NCBI GenBank assembly: GCA_028279765.1 | Contig: JANQND010000019.1 | Location: 1 to 64,000 of the forward strand | Direction of reading: 5' to 3' | Origin: Candidatus Nanoarchaeia archaeon | GTDB taxonomy: Archaea; Nanobdellota; Nanobdellia; Woesearchaeales; WJIZ01 | DNA: 64,000 nt | Shown: positions 49,593-57,825 of the stretch, piece by piece | How the letters are laid out: each line of letters starts with the position of its first letter | Position numbering within the stretch: the first letter of the stretch is position 1 | Notes under the pieces: model-generated | What the model was told of the DNA's origin: nothing | The model's database searches: none | What the model saw: the letters and a program-made list of their open reading frames with translations, nothing else | Made by a program: the position numbers and the translations under genes

Positions 49593-49900
49593 TTACTTAA
49601 TTCAGAGCAGCAAAGTTCTGCAGTAACGATGCCAAGGTCCTCAAGCTGATTGCATCGATTGTGCCTACTTGCCGAATCGCATGTTGCTTCCTGAATCTCG
49701 GTTAACGCAGATGAGGGATTGGCAGGAAGGTTATCGTCGCTGTTATCGCCTGCTTCATTTTCCGCGGGAACCTCGTTCTCTGTCCCAGGACTGGTTTCTA
49801 TGGTGTTTGCAGCAGGAGCAGACTTAGAATTGTCAGGCTGGGCGCACCCAATGATTATGAAAAGAGAACAAAGGGTGAATAGCAGGGTTGTGGTTTTCAT
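49577..49900 (-). CDS. Lipoprotein
   Basis: LFIIIGCAQ lipobox; overlaps downstream secreted ORF. Confidence 0.65.
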   Translation of the reverse strand: MKTTTLLFTLCSLFIIIGCAQPDNSKSAPAANTIETSPGTENEVPAENEAGDNSDDNLPANPSSALTEIQEATCDSASRHNRCNQLEDLGIVTAELCCSELSKCCIP

Positions 49901-49944
49901 TTTCTTATTTTTGTTTTTATTTATTTTTTATTTAAGCTTTTGGT

Positions 49945-50700
49945 TTATGGCCCACAGTAATTTTCATTCGTATTATCCTTGCAATGATCTTCTGTTAGCG
50001 TAAATCCGTTCGGGAAGGAAAATCCTCCCAGTAGTCCGCAGGTTCCTGTTGCCTCTGCATTCCTACAGAGGATGTAGTAATTGAAAACATCGTCTACGCC
50101 CGGAACAAAAGGAGGTGGAGGAGAGGGCGGGGGATCATCCACATATTCGGAGTCCTTCTCCCATTCATAGTATGGAGGGCCATCATAGTCAGTCCAGCAG
50201 CCACCGTCTTCTTCATCGATAAGCCCATCACCATCGTTGTCTAAAAAATCTGAACACTCAGCGAAACGGACTTTACAGTTTTCATCTGAGATAGGCGGGT
50301 GCTCATTGATTGCAACCACCCCGCAGACATTCCATAGCGTATTCTGCCCTTTTGCCAGTTTTCCGATGGTGAAGGGAATATTAAATACGTAGTCCTGGCC
50401 GTCTGATCGCAGGTAGAACACGTAGCTTCCGTTCTCGTTTTGCATGAAAACATCATAGTCAGCACTACCTGCCTTGGACGGAATTATCAGGTTATTTGAG
50501 TGGTAACCGGTGCGCGCCTTTGATGCGGCAAACAAGTTCGATCGGATAGCCTTTCCAACATCAACAATTGCCTTTGTATCACGCCTCTCGTATGCGTCCT
50601 GATTAAGGTTAGCATAGACTACCAACCAAACTGAAAAGAGAATAAACATGATTGCAAAAAAGATCATGAACTCCATAGAATACTGGGATTTCTTCATCAT
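49945..50700 (-). CDS. Type IV pilin-like protein
   Basis: MMKKSQYSMEFMIFFAIMFILFSVWLVVY class III-like signal. Confidence 0.8.
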   Translation of the reverse strand: MMKKSQYSMEFMIFFAIMFILFSVWLVVYANLNQDAYERRDTKAIVDVGKAIRSNLFAASKARTGYHSNNLIIPSKAGSADYDVFMQNENGSYVFYLRSDGQDYVFNIPFTIGKLAKGQNTLWNVCGVVAINEHPPISDENCKVRFAECSDFLDNDGDGLIDEEDGGCWTDYDGPPYYEWEKDSEYVDDPPPSPPPPFVPGVDDVFNYYILCRNAEATGTCGLLGGFSFPNGFTLTEDHCKDNTNENYCGP

Positions 50701-51233
50701 GAATCCACAATCGTGGTATTCCCATTTTCTTCTGCCTTAATGAGAATTTTTCTTTTTCCGTCAGTTGGGGTGACTGATGTGTTAAGGATAAAAGGAAATG
50801 ATTGAACAATGGTTACTTCTCCGCTCCCTCTTCTTAGTGTAAAAATAAGTTCACTGTGCATTTCGTCTGCAGATGTTCGGCTTGTTACATTCTTTATTCC
50901 TTTTGGGAACACAAGGGAGAGCGTTGTTCTGCTGGGGTATCCTGCATAAAAGGTATTTTGCGCTGCAATGGAGATTTCCTCAAGGACGTGCTTTGCCTGT
51001 GATTGGGAGAGGTCTTCCCTGCTCTCAGAATATCTCTCCTGCATGATGTTTACCAACGGGATAATAATGATTAAGGAGAATGCAAATATGAGTATAAATT
51101 CCATAGAATATTGCGCTTTAATCCCTATCACCTCTTGGATACTCTTCTTTATGAGGCTATATAAAATTTGCCTTTTTTGTAGTTGTCGATTTTCTTGTTT
51201 TTCTGGATAAGTATAGCTTTTTGAGTTTAACAC
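50697..51233 (-). CDS. Type IV pilin-like protein (start uncertain)
   Basis: KAQYSMEFILIFAFSLIIIIPLVNIM; overlaps next pilin by 4 nt. Confidence 0.75.
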   Translation of the reverse strand: MLNSKSYTYPEKQENRQLQKRQILYSLIKKSIQEVIGIKAQYSMEFILIFAFSLIIIIPLVNIMQERYSESREDLSQSQAKHVLEEISIAAQNTFYAGYPSRTTLSLVFPKGIKNVTSRTSADEMHSELIFTLRRGSGEVTIVQSFPFILNTSVTPTDGKRKILIKAEENGNTTIVDS

Positions 51234-51235
51234 TA

Positions 51236-51420
51236 TTATTTCTACTATTAATTTTCATATTTTCTTTAATTATTTTTAGTATGTTTTTTTTAATATTTTT
51301 TAATATTATTTTTAAAATATTAAAAATACTTTATTTTTTAATATTTTTTAATACTTTTTTTTAAATATTTGAAATATTGCCTTTTTAAATATTTTTTTTA
51401 CTCCTTTTTAAAATACTTCT
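51236..51420. promoter_or_regulatory. Extremely AT-rich divergent intergenic region
   Basis: Iterated tttaatatttttt / aaatattt tracts between divergent pilin and ATPase operons. Confidence 0.5.
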
Positions 51421-51479
51421 TCAAACTGTTTCTTTAATAGTAATATTTAAATAGAAGGAGATGCCAAAGAGGAACAACT

Positions 51480-51641
51480 ATGGTAAAAGTTCAGAAAACC
51501 ACCAATGATCAGCTGATTGTAACCATCCCTAAGATGATTGCTCAGTTTAAAGAAATTGACAAAGGTACACAAGTGGTTTTTAAAGACCATACTCAGAATT
51601 CATTTATTGTTGAGATTGTGCGTGAGAAAAAAGAGTCATAG
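51480..51641 (+). CDS. AbrB-like small DNA-binding protein, 53 aa
   Basis: MVKVQKTTNDQLIVTIPKMIAQFKEIDKGTQVVFKDHTQNSFIVEIVREKKES*; missed by ORF track (<60 aa). Confidence 0.65.
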   Translation: MVKVQKTTNDQLIVTIPKMIAQFKEIDKGTQVVFKDHTQNSFIVEIVREKKES

Positions 51642-51663
51642 TGTTTAATTTATAAAAAAAGAG

Positions 51664-54147
51664 GTGAAAATGGTAAGTGAGAAAGTTGTTGTCTATATTA
51701 GGGACAGCCTGTTGAAGCAGGTTCCTGAGGAGAAAATAGTAGGCAGCCTTCGCAAAGTAGGCATTTCTCCATCCGCTATTGCCACCGCTCTTAAAAAAGC
51801 GAAAAAAGACCTGCCGAAGTCGGTGTCTAAGGCAGCTCCTTTGCAGGCTGGCGCAGCCAAGCAAAGACAGGTTCCTGTAGTACATGGAAGGAATTCCAAA
51901 CAGACTGGTCCTTCCCAGGCTGCTAAAAATGCACTCTCTTCTAAAGCTGATTTTCTTCACAAGTATGTTTCCGTTGCCCTAAGTAAACAGGTGGATTCTC
52001 AGACTATTCGAAAAACATTATTGCAGGCAAAATACACTGAGCAACAAATACAGCAGGCAATTAGCGCTGCACAGCAAAGGCTTGGGGGGAAAGCCGGATC
52101 ACCGCAGTCTCAGGCTCAAAGGAAGGCGCCTCTGCATACTTCAGCTACTGCCAGCAGTAAACAGCATACTTCTTCTGTTAAGCCTACTACTCAGCCTGGA
52201 AAAACAGCTACGCTAAACAGGCAGCAGTACTTGGAAAGGTATGTTCAATCTGCACTACATCAAAAAGTTAATCTGCAGGCTATCAGAAAAGTATTACTGC
52301 AGGCAAAATATTCCGAGCAGCAAATACAGCAAGTTATCAATACTTCGCAGAGGAAAACTGCGGCAAGTGTCCCTGCAGCACCTAACCAAAATATCCATAA
52401 ACAACAACCAGTGCAGCCACAGTCACCTGCTGCTCAATCGCCTGCAGGAAGTTCCAACTCCTTAGAGAAATATGTTGAGTCAGCACTTAGCAGAAGTGTT
52501 GATCGGGAAACTATTCGGAAAACGCTGCTTGCTGCAAAGTGGGATAACGCAAAAATTCAGAAAATCTTTGATGAGCATGATAAAAAGAAAGAGCCCGCTC
52601 CAGTAAAAAAGACAAAAGAGGACCTTCAGAATGATGAGGAGTCCATCAGAAAAGATAAGGATATCACCATCAAAGAAGAATACCATTTCTCATTTATGGA
52701 CATCAATGTGAAAGTAATCCTATATCAGAGAAAAGGGGAGCCTACCCCTACCTATCACATGATTATTCCGGTGATCAGCGGAACTACGAATCTGATATTG
52801 GAAGAAATCAGGTTAAAGCTGATTGATCAGATTAACCTTGGAACTCTGGACCTTGCGCAAGGAGATTTTGAAAAGCTTGATACCAACATCCAGGATCATC
52901 TGATCAGATTAGTTGCTGAAAGCTTCCCCCACGTTGATGAGAATACGCAGCGGTTTTTGGTTAGTTATCTTATTTCCAGAGTACTAGGCCTTGGCATCGT
53001 GGAGATCATTAAGGCTGATGATGCGCTGGAAGAGATCGTGATTAATAACAGTGTGGTCCCTGTTTATGTCTATCATAAAAAATGGGGCTGGTGCAAAAGT
53101 AATCAATTTATGGAAGATGATGACCATATTCTGCACCTTGAATCAATGACCGGAAGAAAAATCGGAAGAGAAATTACGACTTTAGAGCCCCTTCTTGATG
53201 CGCATTTGCCTAATGGAGATCGTGTCAATGCTACGCTCAAAGAAGTTACTGCTGACGGCCCAACTATGACCATTCGTAAGTTCTCCAATGATCCGTGGAC
53301 AATCACGAAATTCCTTAAGACGAGGACGATGGACTATTCTACTGCCGCAATTATATGGCTGGCTATCCAGTTCGAAATGAGCATGCTTGTGGTGGGAGGT
53401 ACGGCGTCTGGTAAAACTTCCTGCCTGAATGTTCTTACTCACCTTATTCCTCCCAGCCAGCGTGTGATTACTATCGAAGATACGCGAGAGATCCGATTAC
53501 CAAAGTATATGCACTGGGTTCCCATGATTTCGCGGCCGGCGAATGCCGAGGGTAAAGGAGGAGTAGAGATGGAGGATCTTCTTGTAAACTCCCTTCGTAT
53601 GCGCCCGGACAGAATAATTGTGGGAGAGGTGCGAAAGAAGGAACAAGCAGAGACCCTGTTCGAGGCAATCCATACCGGTCATAGTGTGTATGCTACGTTC
53701 CACGCAAATGATGCCACCGAAGCAATTGTGAGGCTGACTAACCCTCCTGTTTCTGTTCCGAAAACCATGATGCCTGCTATTTCGCTTCTTGTTGTGCAAT
53801 ACCGAAACAGAAGGTCGGGCTTAAGAAGAACGTTTCAGGTTGCAGAGATTACCAAGTCAGGCGATGCAAACGTGCTCTATCAATATAATGCTAAAGATGA
53901 TAAAATGGAGCAGGCAAATAAATCCGTATCATTGTTTGAAAATCTCCAACTGTACACCGGGAATTCGTATGATGAAATCAATGAGATGGTTGAAGAAAAA
54001 ATTAAAGTTCTCAAATACCTTGTGGAGCATGATATGAATACTATTCAGGAAGTAGGTAATGTCATGGCCCTGTATTATGCCGAAAAAGACTACCTGTTCA
54101 AAGAGTATATCAATAAGAACAAAAAGATAGGTGTTGAGAATCAGTAA
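51664..54147 (+). CDS. Type II/IV secretion (pilus/Tad) ATPase with four N-terminal helical modules
   Basis: VVGGTASGKTSCLNVLTHLIP Walker A; TIEDTREIRLP; RPDRIIVGEVRKKEQAETLFEAIHTGHS; N-terminal repeats. Confidence 0.93.
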   Translation: MKMVSEKVVVYIRDSLLKQVPEEKIVGSLRKVGISPSAIATALKKAKKDLPKSVSKAAPLQAGAAKQRQVPVVHGRNSKQTGPSQAAKNALSSKADFLHKYVSVALSKQVDSQTIRKTLLQAKYTEQQIQQAISAAQQRLGGKAGSPQSQAQRKAPLHTSATASSKQHTSSVKPTTQPGKTATLNRQQYLERYVQSALHQKVNLQAIRKVLLQAKYSEQQIQQVINTSQRKTAASVPAAPNQNIHKQQPVQPQSPAAQSPAGSSNSLEKYVESALSRSVDRETIRKTLLAAKWDNAKIQKIFDEHDKKKEPAPVKKTKEDLQNDEESIRKDKDITIKEEYHFSFMDINVKVILYQRKGEPTPTYHMIIPVISGTTNLILEEIRLKLIDQINLGTLDLAQGDFEKLDTNIQDHLIRLVAESFPHVDENTQRFLVSYLISRVLGLGIVEIIKADDALEEIVINNSVVPVYVYHKKWGWCKSNQFMEDDDHILHLESMTGRKIGREITTLEPLLDAHLPNGDRVNATLKEVTADGPTMTIRKFSNDPWTITKFLKTRTMDYSTAAIIWLAIQFEMSMLVVGGTASGKTSCLNVLTHLIPPSQRVITIEDTREIRLPKYMHWVPMISRPANAEGKGGVEMEDLLVNSLRMRPDRIIVGEVRKKEQAETLFEAIHTGHSVYATFHANDATEAIVRLTNPPVSVPKTMMPAISLLVVQYRNRRSGLRRTFQVAEITKSGDANVLYQYNAKDDKMEQANKSVSLFENLQLYTGNSYDEINEMVEEKIKVLKYLVEHDMNTIQEVGNVMALYYAEKDYLFKEYINKNKKIGVENQ

Positions 54148-54958
54148 GTCTTTCATTGATAAGGAAAAGCTTATCCAAAGCCTTAAGATAGCCCGTATGG
54201 AGGTTTATTATAAGGATTTCATTAATCAGTGTGTCAAGACAGCTGTCATGATGGACTTCATGGTTAACGTGCTTATTTTTTTTATCTTGATGAGTATTTC
54301 GAAATCTATCGAGTCTCCATTCCTTCCCGTGCTTACCCTACTGACTCTTCCTCTAGGGTTTTACATCTTCTTTAGCTTTTTTTTGAAAACCCCTGATATC
54401 AAGATTATTCGATCAAGAAAAAATATTGATGCGGAAATCATCTCAGCGATTCGATTTCTTGTGCTTGACCTGAAGGCGAACGCTTCTATTTTTGCGTCGC
54501 TGGAAAATATCGCCGCTAATTTTGATGAGATAGGAAGATACCTGAAAGATATCATTGTGAAGGTTCAACTGGGATCTCCTTTAGTTAAGGCACTTGACGA
54601 GGCAGTGGAGCTTGTTCCTTCAGAGTCTTTTCGCGTTTTCCTCTGGCAGCTTATCAATCATATTCAAACCGGGACGGATATTACCCATTCTTTAGAGGTT
54701 ATTGCAGATGAGATTGTTGAGAACCAAAAAATTGAATTCAAAAAATACGGGAAGAAGCTGAATGTTATTTCGCTGATGTATATGATCATTGCAATCATCC
54801 TTCCCACTATTGGGTTTACTATTATTTCTGCCGGCCTGCTCTTTTTGGGTGTCCCCCTTAGTGCCGGGCTCGTTGTTGGATTCTGGATCATTTTCTCTGT
54901 GCTTCAGCTGTTATTCTTAGTAATGAGTGGAGGAAACAGACCGGTTGTTGAGTCGTAG
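54131..54958 (+). CDS. TadC/GspF-like pilus assembly membrane protein (I)
   Basis: Multi-TM; SFRVFLWQLINHIQTGTDITHSLEVIADE. Confidence 0.82.
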   Translation: MLRISKSFIDKEKLIQSLKIARMEVYYKDFINQCVKTAVMMDFMVNVLIFFILMSISKSIESPFLPVLTLLTLPLGFYIFFSFFLKTPDIKIIRSRKNIDAEIISAIRFLVLDLKANASIFASLENIAANFDEIGRYLKDIIVKVQLGSPLVKALDEAVELVPSESFRVFLWQLINHIQTGTDITHSLEVIADEIVENQKIEFKKYGKKLNVISLMYMIIAIILPTIGFTIISAGLLFLGVPLSAGLVVGFWIIFSVLQLLFLVMSGGNRPVVES

Positions 54959-55976
54959 AATGAAAAAGAAAAGAGAGCCAATACCGTACCTTGAGCAGTT
55001 CAGGCACCTGAAAAAGTACCTTGTCCTTGCCGGCATTAAGATGGAGGCAAAGCAGGTGCAGCTGATGCTTATCGTAGTGAGCGGAGTACTCTGTTTTTCC
55101 TTCCTGGGCTATACGCTCTTTCAGCTCAGCCAGTTTGAGGTGAGCATTACCTTTATGATCATCATATCTGTTATAATCCTTACTCTTGGCTCTATTTTGA
55201 TTTTTATGCTTGTCTGGCTTGGCTTTCTTATGATGATCGACTACCTGAAGTTTAAAAGGAAGCAAGCAGTAGAAGAAGTCCTTCCTGAATTTTTGAGGCT
55301 GGTCTCTGCGAACCACCGTGCAGGGCTTCCCCTGGATATGTCCCTTTGGAAAGCAAATAAGCCGCGGTTTGGAATCCTGTCAGAGGAGATCAATCAAGTA
55401 GCTAAGAATACCTATGCTTCAGGAGAGCTCATGTCTCCACTACGGCAGTTTGGAGAGAAGTATGATTCTGCACTTCTTCGAAGAGTTATCACGAATATCG
55501 TTGAAGGGCTCAAGACTGGCTCAGATATTGCGCGATTACTTGATGAAGTTTCCACGAACATCACTACCATTAAGAATACCAGAAAAGAGCTTGCAAGTGA
55601 AGTGGAAAATTACATGCTTTTCATTACGATGACAGTTCTTTGTATCAGTCCCCTCATGTTCTCATTGACGTTTAACATGACGGGGCTTATTGAAGGGGTA
55701 AAAGATACCCTTGCCCAAAGTGGAAGCGAAGAAGGGCTTGAGCAGAGCCCTATTCAGCTTAATTTTTCGGAGGAAGAGCAGGATTTCGGGAAGTTTTTCG
55801 ATATTTTTGTTTACCTTATGATGGTCACTAATAGCGTTATTTCCGTCTTGTTGATGAGCATGGTGAAGTATGGAAATGTGCGACAGGAGATAAAAAGAAT
55901 ACCAGTCTATTTCACTGTAGGCGTTGTCGTTTATCTCGTCTGCAAGTCATTTTTCGGAAACTTCCTGGTGATATAG
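54927..55976 (+). CDS. TadC/GspF-like pilus assembly membrane protein (II)
   Basis: VLPEFLRLVSANHRAGLPLDMSLWKA...VITNIVEGLKTGSDIARLLDEV. Confidence 0.85.
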   Translation: MEETDRLLSRRMKKKREPIPYLEQFRHLKKYLVLAGIKMEAKQVQLMLIVVSGVLCFSFLGYTLFQLSQFEVSITFMIIISVIILTLGSILIFMLVWLGFLMMIDYLKFKRKQAVEEVLPEFLRLVSANHRAGLPLDMSLWKANKPRFGILSEEINQVAKNTYASGELMSPLRQFGEKYDSALLRRVITNIVEGLKTGSDIARLLDEVSTNITTIKNTRKELASEVENYMLFITMTVLCISPLMFSLTFNMTGLIEGVKDTLAQSGSEEGLEQSPIQLNFSEEEQDFGKFFDIFVYLMMVTNSVISVLLMSMVKYGNVRQEIKRIPVYFTVGVVVYLVCKSFFGNFLVI

Positions 55977-56053
55977 AGATGATATGTTTATGCTTGAGAG
56001 AGATTTACAAAACATTTAAATAAATGCGCTCTGCCTAAAAGGTATCTGATACA

Positions 56054-56263
56054 ATGAGTCCTATCATCCAAACCGAAGCTGACCGTCTTATTTCTCTCGT
56101 AGATACGAAAGGAAAGATTACTGCAAAGGAAGCCTCCAAGGTCCTGGGCTTAAAAGAGAGGCAAGTGGAAGAGTGGGCAGATTTTCTGGAAAAGCAAGGG
56201 ATTCTAAACCTCAAGCTTAATTTCTTCAACCTGAAACTGATTTCAAAAAAGGGGCAAAAATAA
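56054..56263 (+). CDS. Small winged-helix/HTH protein
   Basis: 69 aa; KGKITAKEASKVLGLKERQVEEWADFLEKQGIL. Confidence 0.7.
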   Translation: MSPIIQTEADRLISLVDTKGKITAKEASKVLGLKERQVEEWADFLEKQGILNLKLNFFNLKLISKKGQK

Positions 56264-56264
56264 A

Positions 56265-57083
56265 ATGGTAGCAACAGAGAGAATTGGATCATACATCGAG
56301 AATTTTGATGCGGCAATGGGAGGCGGGATTCCGGTTGGGCACATCGTTTTGGTGTATGGTACGGCGGGAACGATGAAGTCCTCTCTGTGCTTCAATATTC
56401 TTTTTAATGAGATCCTTAAAGGAAAGCGTGGTGCGTATATTTCTATCGAGCAAAGCTCATTGTCTCTTCTCAAGCAAATGGTTAGCTTAAAATTTGATAT
56501 TTCAAAAGTGAATATTGAGGTGCTCAATGATGCAGATGATGTTATCAAGGGGCTCTCAAAACTGAAAAGCGGAGAGACGCATAAACTTACGCTGGTTGAT
56601 TTCGGAACCATTCGAAAGCAACTGCGAACCATCAAGGCGCAGAAAAAAACCAGCAAGAATGATTTTGCATTTAGCGATGACATGGTGCATACCATTCTCA
56701 AGATTGCTGAGACTCTTGCAGAAAAGGATTTGTGCGATGTGATTGTCATTGATTCCCTTACTGCATTATACTCCTTAACTGAGCTTAAAGACCCGCGATC
56801 TGAGATTTTCTATCTTTTTGAGTACCTGCGTGACCTTGGGCTTACTGCGTTTGTGATTTCAGAGGAATCTGAATTGAATTCGCGATTCTCACGCTTCGGG
56901 ATAGAGAGTTATCTGGTTGATGGTATCCTTCACTTGCAGCTTACGGAGCGAAACCGAAAAGTTACCCGTGAGATTTCTATCGCAAAAATGAGGTCTACAA
57001 GCTGTAACAATGATATTTTTACACTGGAATTCAGTGGAAGCAAGTTTAAGGCATTATACGGCGGTAAGATTCCTTTAGTTTAA
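56265..57083 (+). CDS. KaiC/RAD55-like ATPase (ArlH-like)
   Basis: IENFDAAMGGGIPVGHIVLVYGTAGTMKSSLCFNIL; VIVIDSLTALY. Confidence 0.85.
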   Translation: MVATERIGSYIENFDAAMGGGIPVGHIVLVYGTAGTMKSSLCFNILFNEILKGKRGAYISIEQSSLSLLKQMVSLKFDISKVNIEVLNDADDVIKGLSKLKSGETHKLTLVDFGTIRKQLRTIKAQKKTSKNDFAFSDDMVHTILKIAETLAEKDLCDVIVIDSLTALYSLTELKDPRSEIFYLFEYLRDLGLTAFVISEESELNSRFSRFGIESYLVDGILHLQLTERNRKVTREISIAKMRSTSCNNDIFTLEFSGSKFKALYGGKIPLV

Positions 57084-57107
57084 GGTTAACTTTCAGAATA
57101 AGTAATA

Positions 57108-57116
57108 TTTATAAAA
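57108..57116 (+). promoter_or_regulatory. TATA box upstream of OB-fold gene
   Basis: TTTATAAAA. Confidence 0.45.
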
Positions 57117-57153
57117 TACGTCTCTTTCTTTTATTATGGAGGTATAGATATCT

Positions 57154-57576
57154 ATGGCAGTAAAAGATTTACAGGCAAGACAGGGAAATGTTACCTTAAC
57201 TCTTCAGATCACTGAAAAGGGTGATGTTAGAGAGTTTGAGAAGTTTGGAAAAGCAGGAAAAGTGTGTAATGCGAAGGCAAAGGACGAGAGCGGAAGCATT
57301 ACTCTTACGCTTTGGAATGAGGATATTGATGCCGTCAATGTTGGCGACACCATCAAAATTGAGAATGGGTGGGTTGGTGAATGGCAGGGAGAACTGCAGC
57401 TGTCTACCGGAAAGTTCGGCAAGCTTGAGGTCGTTTCAAGCGGGTCCAGCTCTTCAGAGCCAAGTGCACCTGCTGAACAAGCAACCCCTTCTGCTACCGA
57501 TGAAAATGTAGAGGAAGAGCTTATCGGTGAAGATCCAGTTGATTTAGAGGAAGTTAATCCAGATAAGCAAGAGTGA
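57154..57576 (+). CDS. OB-fold ssDNA-binding protein (RPA/SOSS-B-like)
   Basis: VCNAKAKDESGSITLTLWNEDIDAVNVGDTIKIENGWVGEWQGELQLSTGKFGKLE; acidic tail. Confidence 0.85.
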   Translation: MAVKDLQARQGNVTLTLQITEKGDVREFEKFGKAGKVCNAKAKDESGSITLTLWNEDIDAVNVGDTIKIENGWVGEWQGELQLSTGKFGKLEVVSSGSSSSEPSAPAEQATPSATDENVEEELIGEDPVDLEEVNPDKQE

Positions 57577-57656
57577 GGTTTTCTTTTTTGTTCCTTTTCT
57601 TCCTATAGCGAGAGAAACGTTTATAAATGAAGTACTGATTCTTGAGTAGGGCATAT

Positions 57657-57803
57657 GGGGACGTAGCTCAGCCTGGGAGAGCACTAGTTTGCTTCGGCAA
57701 GGTGATACTGAAGTTCCAGGTTAAGTCCTAAGATCTGTTGAGGCAAAAAGCCGATGAAAGATCAGAGATCTAGGAGTCCCGGGTTCAAATCCCGGCGTCC
57801 CCA
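57657..57803 (+). tRNA. Intron-containing tRNA, isotype unresolved (~74 extra nt in the anticodon arm)
   Basis: GGGGACG/CGUCCCC acceptor, GCUC...GAGC D arm, CCGGG-UUCAAAU-CCCGG T arm, discriminator A; upstream GTTTATAAATG. Confidence 0.75.
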
Positions 57804-57825
57804 CTTCTTTTATATTATTTCTTAT

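Noticed and set aside
57657-57803. Cys or Ala identity for the intron-bearing tRNA based on a TTTGC string
   Set aside because: Discriminator A argues against Cys, absence of a G3-U70 pair argues against Ala, and the TTGC string is in a UUCG-capped hairpin
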